Below, one piece after another: positions 32,427-42,055 of a stretch of DNA of 64,000 nt. The stretch's first letter is position 1. Every line of letters starts with the position of its first letter. Source of the DNA: Bacteroidales bacterium MB20-C3-3 (GTDB taxonomy: Bacteria > Bacteroidota > Bacteroidia > Bacteroidales > UBA932); NCBI GenBank assembly GCA_035609245.1, contig CP141202.1:1736001-1800000 (forward strand), written 5' to 3'. The notes below the pieces were generated by a model, which saw nothing but the letters and a program-made list of their open reading frames with translations, did no database searches and had not been told where the DNA came from. Made by a program: the position numbers and the translations under genes.

Positions 32427-33512
32427 ATGGATGCAATTACTAAAGATGAAATAGTTAAATCAATTGCTCCAGTTAATGGCAAATACTTCAGGATTGATAA
32501 TCCTGATGATTACGCCCAAAAGATTATTACTCTTGGGAAGGCTCTTACTATAAGAGATTCAGATAAAAAATTGATGTCATATATTCTCTATTATGATAAT
32601 ATGCCGGATATATTTATTTCAATGATCTGGACAAGAGAAGATTACAGGGGAAGAGGATATGCCCGGTCACTTATTAAAGAATTAATAGCTAAAACTTCAA
32701 AAGATATCACCCTGGAGGTGTCACCTGACAATCCTGCAAAAAACTTATACTCAGATTTTAAGTTTAATACAGAGGGGGTTAGCCAAGGGAAGCTAATTAT
32801 GAGATACCCACGAAGGCTGGCTATAATGCAGCCATATATTTTCCCTTATGTTGGATATTTTAATCTGATAGAGGCGTCAGATAAATTCATATTCTATGAT
32901 GATACTAATTATATAAACAAGGGATGGATCAACAGAAACAGAATACTAATGAATAATTCTGATCTTCTTTTTACTATTCCTCTGGAAAAGGCAAGTCAGA
33001 ATAGGCAGATTAATGATATAAAGCCAATAATTGAATCTGGTTATACAAAGAAATTCTTCTCCCGGATTGAGCATTCCTATAAGAAGGCTCCATATTACTC
33101 AGATACTCTGGAGGTATTAAACAGTGTTTTTGCCTCCAAATGTGATTCTATTGCAGATCTTGCAATAAACTCTGTCGTTTCTGTCTTTTCTTATTTGGGT
33201 AAAGATATACGGTATACAAAATCATCGCTTTTATCTCCACCAACCATAGGAATGGAGAAGTCAGACAGATTAATACAAATCACAAAGAATTTAAACTACG
33301 ATAAATATATAAATTCAATTGGCGGACAGGATTTATATGACAAAGTGTATTTTAATGATCGAAATATTAAGCTCGACTTTATTCGCCCTGAATTAGTAGA
33401 ATATAAACAGTTTGGTGACACCTTTGTTCCGTGGCTATCTGTAATTGATATACTAATGTTTAATGATAAACAGTCTGTGAAGAAGATGTTTAATTCATAC
33501 AGCATTATTTAA
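32427..33512 (+). CDS. GNAT acetyltransferase fused to a WbqC-like domain
   Basis: 361 residues in two parts. Residues 1-125 form a GNAT domain with the acetyl-CoA motif TREDYRGRGYARSLI and LEVSPDNPAKNLYSDFKF. From about 132, LAIMQPYIFPYVGYFNLIEA, FYDDTNYINKGWINRN and later KDIRYTKSSLL and SIGGQDLYDK are hallmarks of WbqC, a family found in O-antigen and glycan loci whose reaction is unclear. WbqC proteins are usually stand-alone with about 230 residues, so the fusion suggests that both parts act on one sugar intermediate. Confidence 0.82.
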   Translation: MDAITKDEIVKSIAPVNGKYFRIDNPDDYAQKIITLGKALTIRDSDKKLMSYILYYDNMPDIFISMIWTREDYRGRGYARSLIKELIAKTSKDITLEVSPDNPAKNLYSDFKFNTEGVSQGKLIMRYPRRLAIMQPYIFPYVGYFNLIEASDKFIFYDDTNYINKGWINRNRILMNNSDLLFTIPLEKASQNRQINDIKPIIESGYTKKFFSRIEHSYKKAPYYSDTLEVLNSVFASKCDSIADLAINSVVSVFSYLGKDIRYTKSSLLSPPTIGMEKSDRLIQITKNLNYDKYINSIGGQDLYDKVYFNDRNIKLDFIRPELVEYKQFGDTFVPWLSVIDILMFNDKQSVKKMFNSYSII

Positions 33513-33523
33513 AACTAAAGATT

Positions 33524-34597
33524 ATGAAAATAATTAACAGACTTTATACATTTTCTCCTAAGCAGAATGTTGATGAAATTTCAAAAAGATTAAAAAAATT
33601 CTTTAATAAGAATATATCAGAAAACGCATTGGGGGTTAACTTTCTTGAAGAGATAACTATCTCTCCCGGTGAATGGAAAAACACGAAACAGACTAATTAT
33701 ACCGGGATTGATTTTTCTGATATTGAATTCTTTGAAGAAGAAATATTAAGAAAGGTTGAAGAGAGCCTTCAAGGAAAGATTGAGGGGACAGATGATTTAA
33801 AAAGCGAGATGTCTTATAAGGACAGAGCCTTCCTAAATGGGATAATCAGAAGAGCAAAACCTAAAACCATTGTGGAAATAGGCCTTAGCGCCGGTGGAAG
33901 CACTTCAGTAATCCTGAATGCAATCAGAGATATAGAGGACTCAAAGCTATATTCATTTGATTATAACACAAATTGGTACAGAGATCAAAATTCCGGTCAG
34001 GACAAGGGAAGGAAATCTGGCTTTCTTGTTCATCAGATAGTTCCTGAGTTAACTTCTAAATGGAAGCTCTGCACAGGTGGAGTTCCATGCAAGTATTTTG
34101 ATGTACTGCCTGCAGATGGAGTGGATGTTTGCTTTATAGATACGGCGCATATTAGCCCCGGTGAACATCTTAATATTCTTGAGATACTCCCTCTTATGAA
34201 AAAGAATGGCATAATTATTTATCACGATACTTCATATCACACACTTCGTTTTGAGATTGGAACAACAAACTGCGTGTCAATTAATACACTCAGCGGAGAA
34301 AGGATTATTCTTAAATCAGAGAATACAGCAGGGTTACCAAATATTGGTGCAATAATACTGGATGAAAATGTTGATAATGTGCTTTATCCTCTGTTTTCCA
34401 ACATAAGTCTCCCCTGGTATTATAAAATTTCAACAGAAGATTTTCATGAGATGTATAAACATTTCTCAAAATATTATTCAAATGAGTTAGTTAGGATTTA
34501 TGTTTATTATACTCTTTTTTATATGAATGGAGGTTTAAAAAATAAAGAGAGTGCATCCTTAATAGCAGAATCGGCAATTAAAAAGCTTTCTGTCTGA
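33524..34597 (+). CDS. SAM-dependent methyltransferase, Methyltransf_24/CmcI-like
   Basis: 357 residues. The SAM motif KTIVEIGLSAGGSTSVILNA lies near residues 115-134, and DVCFIDTAHISPGEHLNILE and IIIYHDTSYH follow as in the CmcI/rhamnosyl O-methyltransferase-like group. The N-terminal 90 residues are unassigned. Its place directly after the GNAT-WbqC gene suggests methylation of a surface sugar. Confidence 0.75.
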   Translation: MKIINRLYTFSPKQNVDEISKRLKKFFNKNISENALGVNFLEEITISPGEWKNTKQTNYTGIDFSDIEFFEEEILRKVEESLQGKIEGTDDLKSEMSYKDRAFLNGIIRRAKPKTIVEIGLSAGGSTSVILNAIRDIEDSKLYSFDYNTNWYRDQNSGQDKGRKSGFLVHQIVPELTSKWKLCTGGVPCKYFDVLPADGVDVCFIDTAHISPGEHLNILEILPLMKKNGIIIYHDTSYHTLRFEIGTTNCVSINTLSGERIILKSENTAGLPNIGAIILDENVDNVLYPLFSNISLPWYYKISTEDFHEMYKHFSKYYSNELVRIYVYYTLFYMNGGLKNKESASLIAESAIKKLSV

Positions 34598-34620
34598 AAT
34601 TTTTCTAATAAAAGTTGCAA

Positions 34621-34646
34621 TAGTTAGTACGTACTAACTATATTTG
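34621..34646 (+). promoter_or_regulatory. MarR operator 1 and marR promoter
   Basis: TAGTTAGTACGTACTAACTA (34621-34640) is a perfect 20-bp palindrome overlapping TATATTTG (34639-34646), a consensus -7. The -7 ends only four bases before the ATG, so the transcript may be leaderless. The operator-promoter overlap predicts autorepression. Confidence 0.75.
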
Positions 34647-34650
34647 CAAT

Positions 34651-35067
34651 ATGAAAAAATTAATTAATGTCATATCTGATATCTCTTCATTTATCGGGAA
34701 TATTGAGGAAGAGGCAAAAGAGCAGTTTAACCTGCTTCATCTTACCTCCAATCAGATGAACTATCTGGAGGTCATTCATCAGCTGGATAATCCAAATATT
34801 ACAGAGCTGGCTCAGCAGTTAAAACTGTCAAAGCCAACAGTAAAAGTCGCAGTTGACAAATTGATAGATAGGGAATACATATATAAGATCAGATCAGACC
34901 TGGACAGAAGGAGTGCTCATCTTCATCTTACCGAAAAAGGCAAATTGATTAATCAGATGCACGACTACGCTCACAAAAAGATAGCCGAAATATTTCTTAG
35001 AAAATTAAACGAAGAGGAAATTAAAGTGCTGGAGGATTTATTGTTGAAAGTTTTAAGAGAGAGATAA
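34651..35067 (+). CDS. MarR family transcriptional regulator
   Basis: 138 residues with a winged helix: NPNITELAQQLKLSKPTVKV is the HTH, followed by the wing RSDLDRRSAHLHLTEKG and a C-terminal dimerisation helix. A palindrome matching the one in its own promoter is repeated before the following ATPase gene, so it probably represses both itself and the downstream transporter cluster and responds to a metal or small molecule. Confidence 0.88.
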   Translation: MKKLINVISDISSFIGNIEEEAKEQFNLLHLTSNQMNYLEVIHQLDNPNITELAQQLKLSKPTVKVAVDKLIDREYIYKIRSDLDRRSAHLHLTEKGKLINQMHDYAHKKIAEIFLRKLNEEEIKVLEDLLLKVLRER

Positions 35068-35083
35068 TTTTTTTAAATAAATA

Positions 35084-35099
35084 GTTAGTATATACTAAC
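35084..35099 (+). promoter_or_regulatory. MarR operator 2, before the P-type ATPase gene
   Basis: GTTAGTATATACTAAC is a perfect 16-bp palindrome with the same half-site (GTTAGTA) as operator 1, located 9 bp before the ATPase ATG. Confidence 0.7.
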
Positions 35100-35108
35100 A
35101 ATATATCA

Positions 35109-37664
35109 ATGAAAACAACATTTAAAATCGAAGATCTTAAAGGCCTTACTCAAAAGGAGGTTAATCAAAAACTTACAAGCGAGGGTTACAATGAATTGCC
35201 TTCATCAAAACCAAAAAACCTATTCCAGATTGCTTTGGGAGTAGTAAAAGAGCCAATGTTTCTACTATTGGTAACATGTGGAACGCTATATCTTTTTCTT
35301 GGGGATATTCAGGAGGGGCTAATGCTGCTGGGCTTTGTAATTGTAATTATGGGAATAGAGTTTTTTCAGGAGAGAAAAACGGAAAAAGCACTTGATGCAC
35401 TGAAGGATTTGGCAAGTCCGAGGGCTTTAGTAATAAGAGATGGAGAAACCTTTCGTATTGCCGGAAGAGATGTTGTTACAGATGATATAGTTATTCTGAA
35501 AGAGGGCGATAGAGTACCTGCTGATGCAATGGTTCTTAGCTGCCTCAATTTATGCGCAGATGAGTCCCTCTTAACCGGAGAGCCGGTTCCGGTGAGGAAA
35601 AGAGAGTGGAGATCAGGAGACCGGGAATTTTTCCCGGGCGGCGATGAACTACCTGTTGTGTATTCAGGATCAATGATTGTTCAGGGTAGTGGAATCGTAA
35701 AGGTCGTTGCTACCGCACTTAATACAGAAATCGGTAAAATCGGGAAAGCTTTGCAATCTGTAAAAGATGAACCTACAAGATTGAAAAAGGAGATTAGTAA
35801 ACTGGTAAAAAGGCTTGCAATACTTGGGTTATTATTGTGTATTCTTGTCATTGTTATATACACTATCACCAGAGGAGATCTCCTTAATGGTTTTCTTGCA
35901 GGGATAACTCTTGCAATGGCTATGCTACCGGAAGAGTTTCCTGTTGTATTAACAATCTTTTTAGCACTTGGAGCCTGGAGAATGTCAAAAAAGAGTGTTC
36001 TTACCCGTCATCCTGCAGCGGTAGAGACTTTGGGGTCAGCAACAGTTCTGTGCACTGATAAAACAGGAACACTAACCCAAAATAAGATGACAGTAACCTC
36101 TCTTTTCAATGGCATTGAATTTTTTGGGGATAACACAGGGGAAAATTTATCTGAGCCGTTTCATGAAATAATTGAGTATGGGATTTTATCCAGTCAGGCT
36201 AATCCTTTTGATCCCATGGAAAAAGCTATTCTTAATGCCGGGGAAAGATATTTGCAAAACTCAGAGCACATTCACATTGACTGGGTAATGGAGAAGGAGT
36301 ATCCTTTGTCAAAAGAGCTGCTTGCAATGTCAAGGGTCTTTTCAAGCAGTGATATCAACAGAAAAGTTATTGCAGCAAAGGGGGCGCCGGAAGCAATTTT
36401 TGACCTTTGCCATTTGGATAATAACTCAGTTAAGAGATATTCAGAAGCCGTCGGGAATATGGCATCCAAAGGGTTAAGAGTTCTTGGGGTTGCAAAAGCA
36501 AATGTTCTGGATAAAAATCTTCCGACAGAACAACACGATTTTGATTTTGAATTTATTGGTTTAATTGGGCTCTCTGATCCGATAAGGGATAATGTAGCAG
36601 GAGCTGTTGCCGAATGCTATAAAGCCGGCGTCAGAGTGATTATGATTACCGGCGATTATCCCGTAACAGCATCCAATATAGGAAAAGAAATAGGAATTAG
36701 TAATTACAGAGATATTATTACAGGTAGCGAACTGGAACAGATGTCAGAAGATGAACTTCGCAGACGGATAAAAGAGGTAAACATTTTTGCCAGGGTTGTT
36801 CCGGAGCAGAAACTCAAAATAGTAAATGCCTTGAAAGCCAATAATGAAATTGTAGCTATGACAGGTGACGGAGTGAATGATGCACCTGCTCTTAAAGCTG
36901 CAAATATTGGTATTGCAATGGGTGAAAAAGGGACAGATGTTGCCCGCGAAGCATCTTCGTTAGTTCTTATGGATGATAACTTTTTGTCTATAGTTGGAGC
37001 AATAAGAATGGGCAGAAAAATATTTGATAATCTTCAAAAAGCATTAGCCTATATATTTGCTATACACGTACCAATTGCGGGGCTATCTTTAATTCCTGTT
37101 TTTTTTGCAGAGTTGCCGCTAATATTGTGGCCGGTTCATATTGTATTCCTTGAATTGATTATTGATCCGGCCTGTTCAATAATTTTTGAAGCTGAACCGG
37201 AAGAAAAGAATGTTATGTCCCGGCCACCAAGGAAAATAAATGAACCTTTTTTTGGGATTAAAAAGATTATTCTGAGTTGTTGTCAGGGATTGGGTATTTT
37301 ACTTGTCAGCTTAGCAGTTTACTTCACGGGGATAAAAATGGGATACTCATCAAATGGTGTCAGGACCCTAACTTTTGTAACCCTGATTGTTTCAAATATT
37401 GCCGTTATCCTATCAAACAGATCATGGACAACAAACATCTTTAAAATAATGATAACGCCAAATAAAGCTGTGAAGTGGGTAACAGGCGGAGCTATTTTTT
37501 TTCTTTTCTTAATCATGGAAGTCCCTTTTTTGCTAACTTTATTCCAGTTTGAAAAAATAACAATCCCTGAATTAATAGTTTGCATTGCTGCAGGTATGTC
37601 ATCTGTGGTATGGTTTGAAATTTACAAGCAGATTAAGAGTTCAAAAGAGGTTATTTGTACATGA
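35109..37664 (+). CDS. P-type (P2-like) cation-transporting ATPase
   Basis: 851 residues, inner-membrane cation pump. An N-terminal cation-ATPase domain (GLTQKEVNQKLTSEGYNELP) is followed by membrane helices and the actuator TGE motif in DESLLTGEPVPV. The helix-4 motif is LPEEFPVVLT, and the phosphorylation site CTDKTGTLTQNKM has Asp317. The hinge is MTGDGVNDAPALKAANIGIA, with C-terminal helices after it. PEEFP in helix 4 resembles the Ca2+-type pumps but does not fix the ion. The MarR operator directly upstream and the RND metal-efflux genes downstream suggest stress- or metal-responsive export. Confidence 0.88.
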   Translation: MKTTFKIEDLKGLTQKEVNQKLTSEGYNELPSSKPKNLFQIALGVVKEPMFLLLVTCGTLYLFLGDIQEGLMLLGFVIVIMGIEFFQERKTEKALDALKDLASPRALVIRDGETFRIAGRDVVTDDIVILKEGDRVPADAMVLSCLNLCADESLLTGEPVPVRKREWRSGDREFFPGGDELPVVYSGSMIVQGSGIVKVVATALNTEIGKIGKALQSVKDEPTRLKKEISKLVKRLAILGLLLCILVIVIYTITRGDLLNGFLAGITLAMAMLPEEFPVVLTIFLALGAWRMSKKSVLTRHPAAVETLGSATVLCTDKTGTLTQNKMTVTSLFNGIEFFGDNTGENLSEPFHEIIEYGILSSQANPFDPMEKAILNAGERYLQNSEHIHIDWVMEKEYPLSKELLAMSRVFSSSDINRKVIAAKGAPEAIFDLCHLDNNSVKRYSEAVGNMASKGLRVLGVAKANVLDKNLPTEQHDFDFEFIGLIGLSDPIRDNVAGAVAECYKAGVRVIMITGDYPVTASNIGKEIGISNYRDIITGSELEQMSEDELRRRIKEVNIFARVVPEQKLKIVNALKANNEIVAMTGDGVNDAPALKAANIGIAMGEKGTDVAREASSLVLMDDNFLSIVGAIRMGRKIFDNLQKALAYIFAIHVPIAGLSLIPVFFAELPLILWPVHIVFLELIIDPACSIIFEAEPEEKNVMSRPPRKINEPFFGIKKIILSCCQGLGILLVSLAVYFTGIKMGYSSNGVRTLTFVTLIVSNIAVILSNRSWTTNIFKIMITPNKAVKWVTGGAIFFLFLIMEVPFLLTLFQFEKITIPELIVCIAAGMSSVVWFEIYKQIKSSKEVICT

Positions 37665-37686
37665 AAAACTGAATTAATGTACTAAT

Positions 37687-37700
37687 TGATTTATAAATCA
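37687..37700 (+). promoter_or_regulatory. 14-bp palindrome before the RND gene
   Basis: TGATTTATAAATCA is a perfect palindrome 14 bp before the ATG of the RND-TolC fusion; it could be an operator. Its sequence differs from the MarR sites. Confidence 0.35.
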
Positions 37701-37713
37701 TTATTTTACAATT

Positions 37714-40700
37714 ATGCTTGGAAAGATAGTTGATTTCAGCATAAAGAATAAACTTATTGTTATTCTTTTCACTTTATCTGTAGCTGCATTTGGGCTCTAT
37801 TCGGTATTCAGGATATCAGTGGGAGCAGTCCCGGATATAACAAATAATCAGGTTCAGGTAATTACTACCTCTTCAAACTTGTCCACTCAGGAGATAGAGC
37901 AATACATCACTGCTCCTGTAGAGATGGAGATGGCAAATCTTCCCGGAGTGAAGGAGATCAGATCAGTATCAAAATTTGGAATATCACTTGTTACAATCGT
38001 TTTCAGCGATAAAACAGGGACATATCTCCCAAGGCAGCTGATTGCCGAGAAAATTAAAGTTGCGTCGGAAAAAATTCCACAGGGATTTGGTGAGCCGGAG
38101 ATGGGGCCTATTACAACGGGATTGGGGGAGATTTATCAATACACACTGGATACAAGGGAGGGATATGAAGACAAATACTCTCCAACCGATTTGAGAACGA
38201 TTCAGGACTGGATTGTAAAAAGGAGACTATCCGGCATAAACGGAGTTGTGGAGATAAACAGCTGGGGAGGGTATCTTAAGCAGTATGAGGTTGCAGTGGA
38301 TCCTGTAAGACTTGCCTCAATGAATATCTCTCTTATGGAGATTTTCAACTCCCTCGAAAACAATAACAGCATTTCAGGAGGAGCATACATTGAAAAGACA
38401 AATCAAAGCTATTTTATCAGGGGTGATGGTCAGGTTAAATCCGTAGAGGATATTGAAAATATTGTTGTAAGGAGTATTGACGGGAATCCCGTTATTGTAA
38501 AAGATGTTGCTAAAGTAGGATTCGGCCATGCAAACAGATTTGGTGCAATCACTGCTAATGGAAAAGGGGAGACTATTCTGGGGCAGGTTATGATGCTGAA
38601 GAATGCCGATTCTAAGGAGGTAATTAAGGAGGTTAAGACAAGGGTCGCAGAAATACAGGAGAACCTGCCGGAGGGGATTTTTATAAACCCCATTGTAGAC
38701 AGAAGTGAACTGGTGGCAAAAACAACATTTACTGTAGTTGAAAATCTGATACTTGGGGCATTGATAGTGATGCTGACAGTACTGCTGCTTCTTGGAAACA
38801 TAAGGTCAGCGCTGGTAATAACCTCCATGATACCTCTCTCTCTCTTGTTTACTATATCAATGATGTTCATTTTTGGTGTAGATGCAAATCTGATGAGTCT
38901 TGGTGCTCTGGACTTTGGGATTATAATTGACGGAGCAGTTATAATTGTTGAATATATTGCACTTAGAATGCTTATAAGGAGAAGTGATTTTGAGTTTCTC
39001 AACAGTGAAAAAAGGCTGGACTTAATGGACTCAATATCTTTTGAGGGGGCAACCAAAATGATGAAGTCTGCAATTTTCGGACAAATTATTATACTTATTG
39101 TTTTTATACCAATTCTCTCTCTTACAGGGGTAGAGGGTAAGATGTTCAGGCCAATGGCTCTCTCGTTCTGCTTTGCAATACTCGGTGCTATGATTATGGG
39201 ACTGACATGGCTCCCTGTAGCAACCTCTCTGTTCCTCAGGCCATCCCTGAAAAACAGGAAAACAACATCAGACTGGGTAATGAATATTGCCTTGAAATCA
39301 TACACCCCGGTTATTAAATGGGCCTGTTGTAATAAGAGAAAAGTTTTGCTCGCAGCCCTGCTCTCTTTAGTTTTAACATTTTTTCTCTTTACCAAAATCG
39401 GCGGGGAGTTTGTTCCAACACTGGACGAGGGTGATTTTGTCATTCAGCCGGTATTAAAAACCGGAACATCTCTGACTAAGACTATCGAGACCACTACAAA
39501 AATGGAGCAGATATTAAAGAGTAATTTTCCCGAAGTTGATAAAATTGTGAGCAGAATAGGTGCGGCAGAAGTTCCGACAGATCCAATGTCTATGGAGGAG
39601 ATTGATATGATTATCAAGCTTAAACCAAGAAAAAAATGGGTAAGTGCAGATACTAAGGAGGAACTTGCTGACAAATTCAAAGAGGCACTCTCAGTAATCC
39701 CGGGTATAGAATATGAATTTACTCAGCCTATTGAGATGCGTTTTAATGAACTAATTACCGGTGTGAGATCAGACATTGCCATTAAGATATTTGGGGACGA
39801 TCTGGAATATATTAACATGAAAGCCAGTGAGATTAAAAATCTTATTTCAGGTATTCCGGGGGCAAGTGACATAATAATGGAGAAAACGGCAGGACTTCCT
39901 CAAATTAAAGTGGAATATGACCGTGATAAAATAGCATATTATGGTCTTGATATAAAAACACTTAACAGATATCTCTCTACTGCATTTGGAGGAGAGGCAA
40001 CCGGAGTCGTTTTTGAAGGGGAGAAAAGGTTTGATATGGTTGTAAGATTTGACAAAAACAGCCGAACAGATATATCAGATATCAGACAAATGAGAGTATC
40101 CCTCCCGCAGGGGTATCAAATTCCATTGTCAGAGCTTGCTGATATTCAATATACAGAAAGCCCGGCCAAAATCTCCCGGGAGAATGCTCACAGAAGGGTT
40201 GTGGTGAGTGTAAATGTACGCAACCGGGATCTGCAGTCTGTTGTGGATGATATAAGGTCTTCAATTGATGAAAACATTATACTTAAACCCGGGACTTATG
40301 TAAAATTCGGAGGACAATTTGAAAACTTGCAAAATGCTACAAACAGGCTGCTTATAGCTGTTCCGGTAGCTCTGCTGTTAATATTTATTTTCCTCCATTT
40401 TGCATTCAAATCATTTAAAGACGCAATTATGATTTTTACTGCAATTCCCCTTGCAACAGTAGGTGGTGTTTTGTTGCTGTGGATCAGAGGTATGCCATTC
40501 AGCGTATCTGCCGGTGTGGGCTTTATTGCTTTGTTTGGAATAGCAGTACTTAACGGAATTGTGCTAATTGAGCATCTAAAAGATTTAAATGAGAGAAAAA
40601 GTATGTCTATCAGGGAGGTAATACTTAATGGAACAAAAGACAGGCTAAGGCCTGTGATGCTTACTGCAGGAGCTGCTGCAATGGGTTTCCTGCCGATGGC

Positions 40701-42054
40701 TATCTCAACAGGAGCCGGAGCAGAGGTGCAACGGCCCCTTGCCACAGTTGTAATTGGTGGGCTCTTTACATCTACCATGCTTACTATGATAGCTTTACCT
40801 CTGTTATTTGAGATATTCTATAATGTTATTGGAATAAAATTTTTCCCTCTAAGATTTATCAGAGCTAAACATATTATGATGTTTCTGTTAATAGCCACTC
40901 CTTCTTCAGCAATATTTGCTCAGCCGGGAGAGCTGAAAATTAATGAAGCAGTTGATATTGCTCTTAGGAATAATAAAGAGCTAAAGGCATATGCACTAAG
41001 AACAGAGGCAAAGGAGGCTCTGAAATCCTCTGCGCTTTTATTTGATAAGACAACTATCACTTACGGAACAGATCAAAATAATATTGCTGAAAACAATCAC
41101 CCTCTGAGAGTTTGGGGTATTACCCAGAATTTCACCTCCCCTGCACAATATTTTGCTGAAAAAAACATAAAGGGGGCTGAATACGAGATATCAGCTGCCG
41201 AATATAAATTGCAGGTAATAGAACTGATAAAAAATGTCTCTTTAAAATATATTGAACTGCAGGTTGAACAGGAGAAGCTGACAAACTTTAAAGATATAGA
41301 GAGTCTCTATACAAAAATTTTAAACGGAGCAGAATCTAGGCGCAAAAACGGTGATATCAGTCAGCTTGAGCTGCTTACAATCAAAGCAAAACATCAGAGT
41401 GTAAAGAACCAGGTCAATGAGTTAAAATTCAATATAAACGATATATTTAACAATTTAAAGATTCTCATGGGTTATCAGGATACATTCTACCTGTCAGAAG
41501 ATTTAAAAATTATAGAATATGTGGATAAAGATATTGAACTGTCAACCTTCTTTATATTACAGAAAAAGCGGGAGGCATTTGACAGAGCAAATATTGCAAT
41601 GGAAAAAAGCAGATTACTTCCCGATATTTCAATTAATTATTTCCGGGGTACAAATACTTATGAAAACTCAAAGATATATCACGGATTTGAGGCAGGTGTA
41701 GCAATACCTCTCTTCTTTAATGCCCAGAGATCAAAAATAAGGGCCTCTAAAATTGCCCTGGAGGCGACAAGAGAGTTAGCGGATTATGAGAGAGATCTCT
41801 TCATGTCAAAGAAAAAAGAGTTGCAAAATTCATATTTTAAATATAAAGAGCTGCTGGATCAGTATAACAGCAGTGGAAAATCACTTTGCGATGAATTAAA
41901 AAGAACGTCACAGTTAAGCTATGAAAAGGGTGAAATTGATTTTCAAAAATTTGCAATTAATATTGAAAATGCAATGCAAATAAAAAAGGAGTATCTTGAT
42001 AATCTTTTGCACTATACAAGAATTACACTCAATCTAAATTATCTCTCTGAATGA
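37714..42054 (+). CDS. CusA/CzcA-family RND efflux pump fused to a TolC-like outer membrane domain
   Basis: 1446 residues. Residues 1 to about 1045 form a heavy-metal RND transporter: VGAVPDITNNQVQV, the helix-4 proton-relay motif DFGIIIDGAVIIVE, a second membrane block from about 870 with GFIALFGIAVLNGIVLIEH, and GAGAEVQRPLATVVIGG. From about 1060, a TolC-type outer membrane efflux domain follows, with coiled-coil repeats (ELKINEAVDIALRNNKELKA onward). Between them, IMMFLLIATPSSAIFAQ looks like an embedded signal peptide, evidence that two ancestral genes were joined. The fused pump, with the following membrane-fusion lipoprotein, would export metal cations. The ion is not determined. Confidence 0.9.
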   Translation: MLGKIVDFSIKNKLIVILFTLSVAAFGLYSVFRISVGAVPDITNNQVQVITTSSNLSTQEIEQYITAPVEMEMANLPGVKEIRSVSKFGISLVTIVFSDKTGTYLPRQLIAEKIKVASEKIPQGFGEPEMGPITTGLGEIYQYTLDTREGYEDKYSPTDLRTIQDWIVKRRLSGINGVVEINSWGGYLKQYEVAVDPVRLASMNISLMEIFNSLENNNSISGGAYIEKTNQSYFIRGDGQVKSVEDIENIVVRSIDGNPVIVKDVAKVGFGHANRFGAITANGKGETILGQVMMLKNADSKEVIKEVKTRVAEIQENLPEGIFINPIVDRSELVAKTTFTVVENLILGALIVMLTVLLLLGNIRSALVITSMIPLSLLFTISMMFIFGVDANLMSLGALDFGIIIDGAVIIVEYIALRMLIRRSDFEFLNSEKRLDLMDSISFEGATKMMKSAIFGQIIILIVFIPILSLTGVEGKMFRPMALSFCFAILGAMIMGLTWLPVATSLFLRPSLKNRKTTSDWVMNIALKSYTPVIKWACCNKRKVLLAALLSLVLTFFLFTKIGGEFVPTLDEGDFVIQPVLKTGTSLTKTIETTTKMEQILKSNFPEVDKIVSRIGAAEVPTDPMSMEEIDMIIKLKPRKKWVSADTKEELADKFKEALSVIPGIEYEFTQPIEMRFNELITGVRSDIAIKIFGDDLEYINMKASEIKNLISGIPGASDIIMEKTAGLPQIKVEYDRDKIAYYGLDIKTLNRYLSTAFGGEATGVVFEGEKRFDMVVRFDKNSRTDISDIRQMRVSLPQGYQIPLSELADIQYTESPAKISRENAHRRVVVSVNVRNRDLQSVVDDIRSSIDENIILKPGTYVKFGGQFENLQNATNRLLIAVPVALLLIFIFLHFAFKSFKDAIMIFTAIPLATVGGVLLLWIRGMPFSVSAGVGFIALFGIAVLNGIVLIEHLKDLNERKSMSIREVILNGTKDRLRPVMLTAGAAAMGFLPMAISTGAGAEVQRPLATVVIGGLFTSTMLTMIALPLLFEIFYNVIGIKFFPLRFIRAKHIMMFLLIATPSSAIFAQPGELKINEAVDIALRNNKELKAYALRTEAKEALKSSALLFDKTTITYGTDQNNIAENNHPLRVWGITQNFTSPAQYFAEKNIKGAEYEISAAEYKLQVIELIKNVSLKYIELQVEQEKLTNFKDIESLYTKILNGAESRRKNGDISQLELLTIKAKHQSVKNQVNELKFNINDIFNNLKILMGYQDTFYLSEDLKIIEYVDKDIELSTFFILQKKREAFDRANIAMEKSRLLPDISINYFRGTNTYENSKIYHGFEAGVAIPLFFNAQRSKIRASKIALEATRELADYERDLFMSKKKELQNSYFKYKELLDQYNSSGKSLCDELKRTSQLSYEKGEIDFQKFAINIENAMQIKKEYLDNLLHYTRITLNLNYLSE

Positions 42055-42055
42055 T

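Noticed and set aside
38430..39443. 337-codon minus-strand ORF inside the RND gene
   Set aside because: It is the antisense shadow of a well-conserved membrane protein; its composition is rich in Ser and Ile as expected from the opposite strand.
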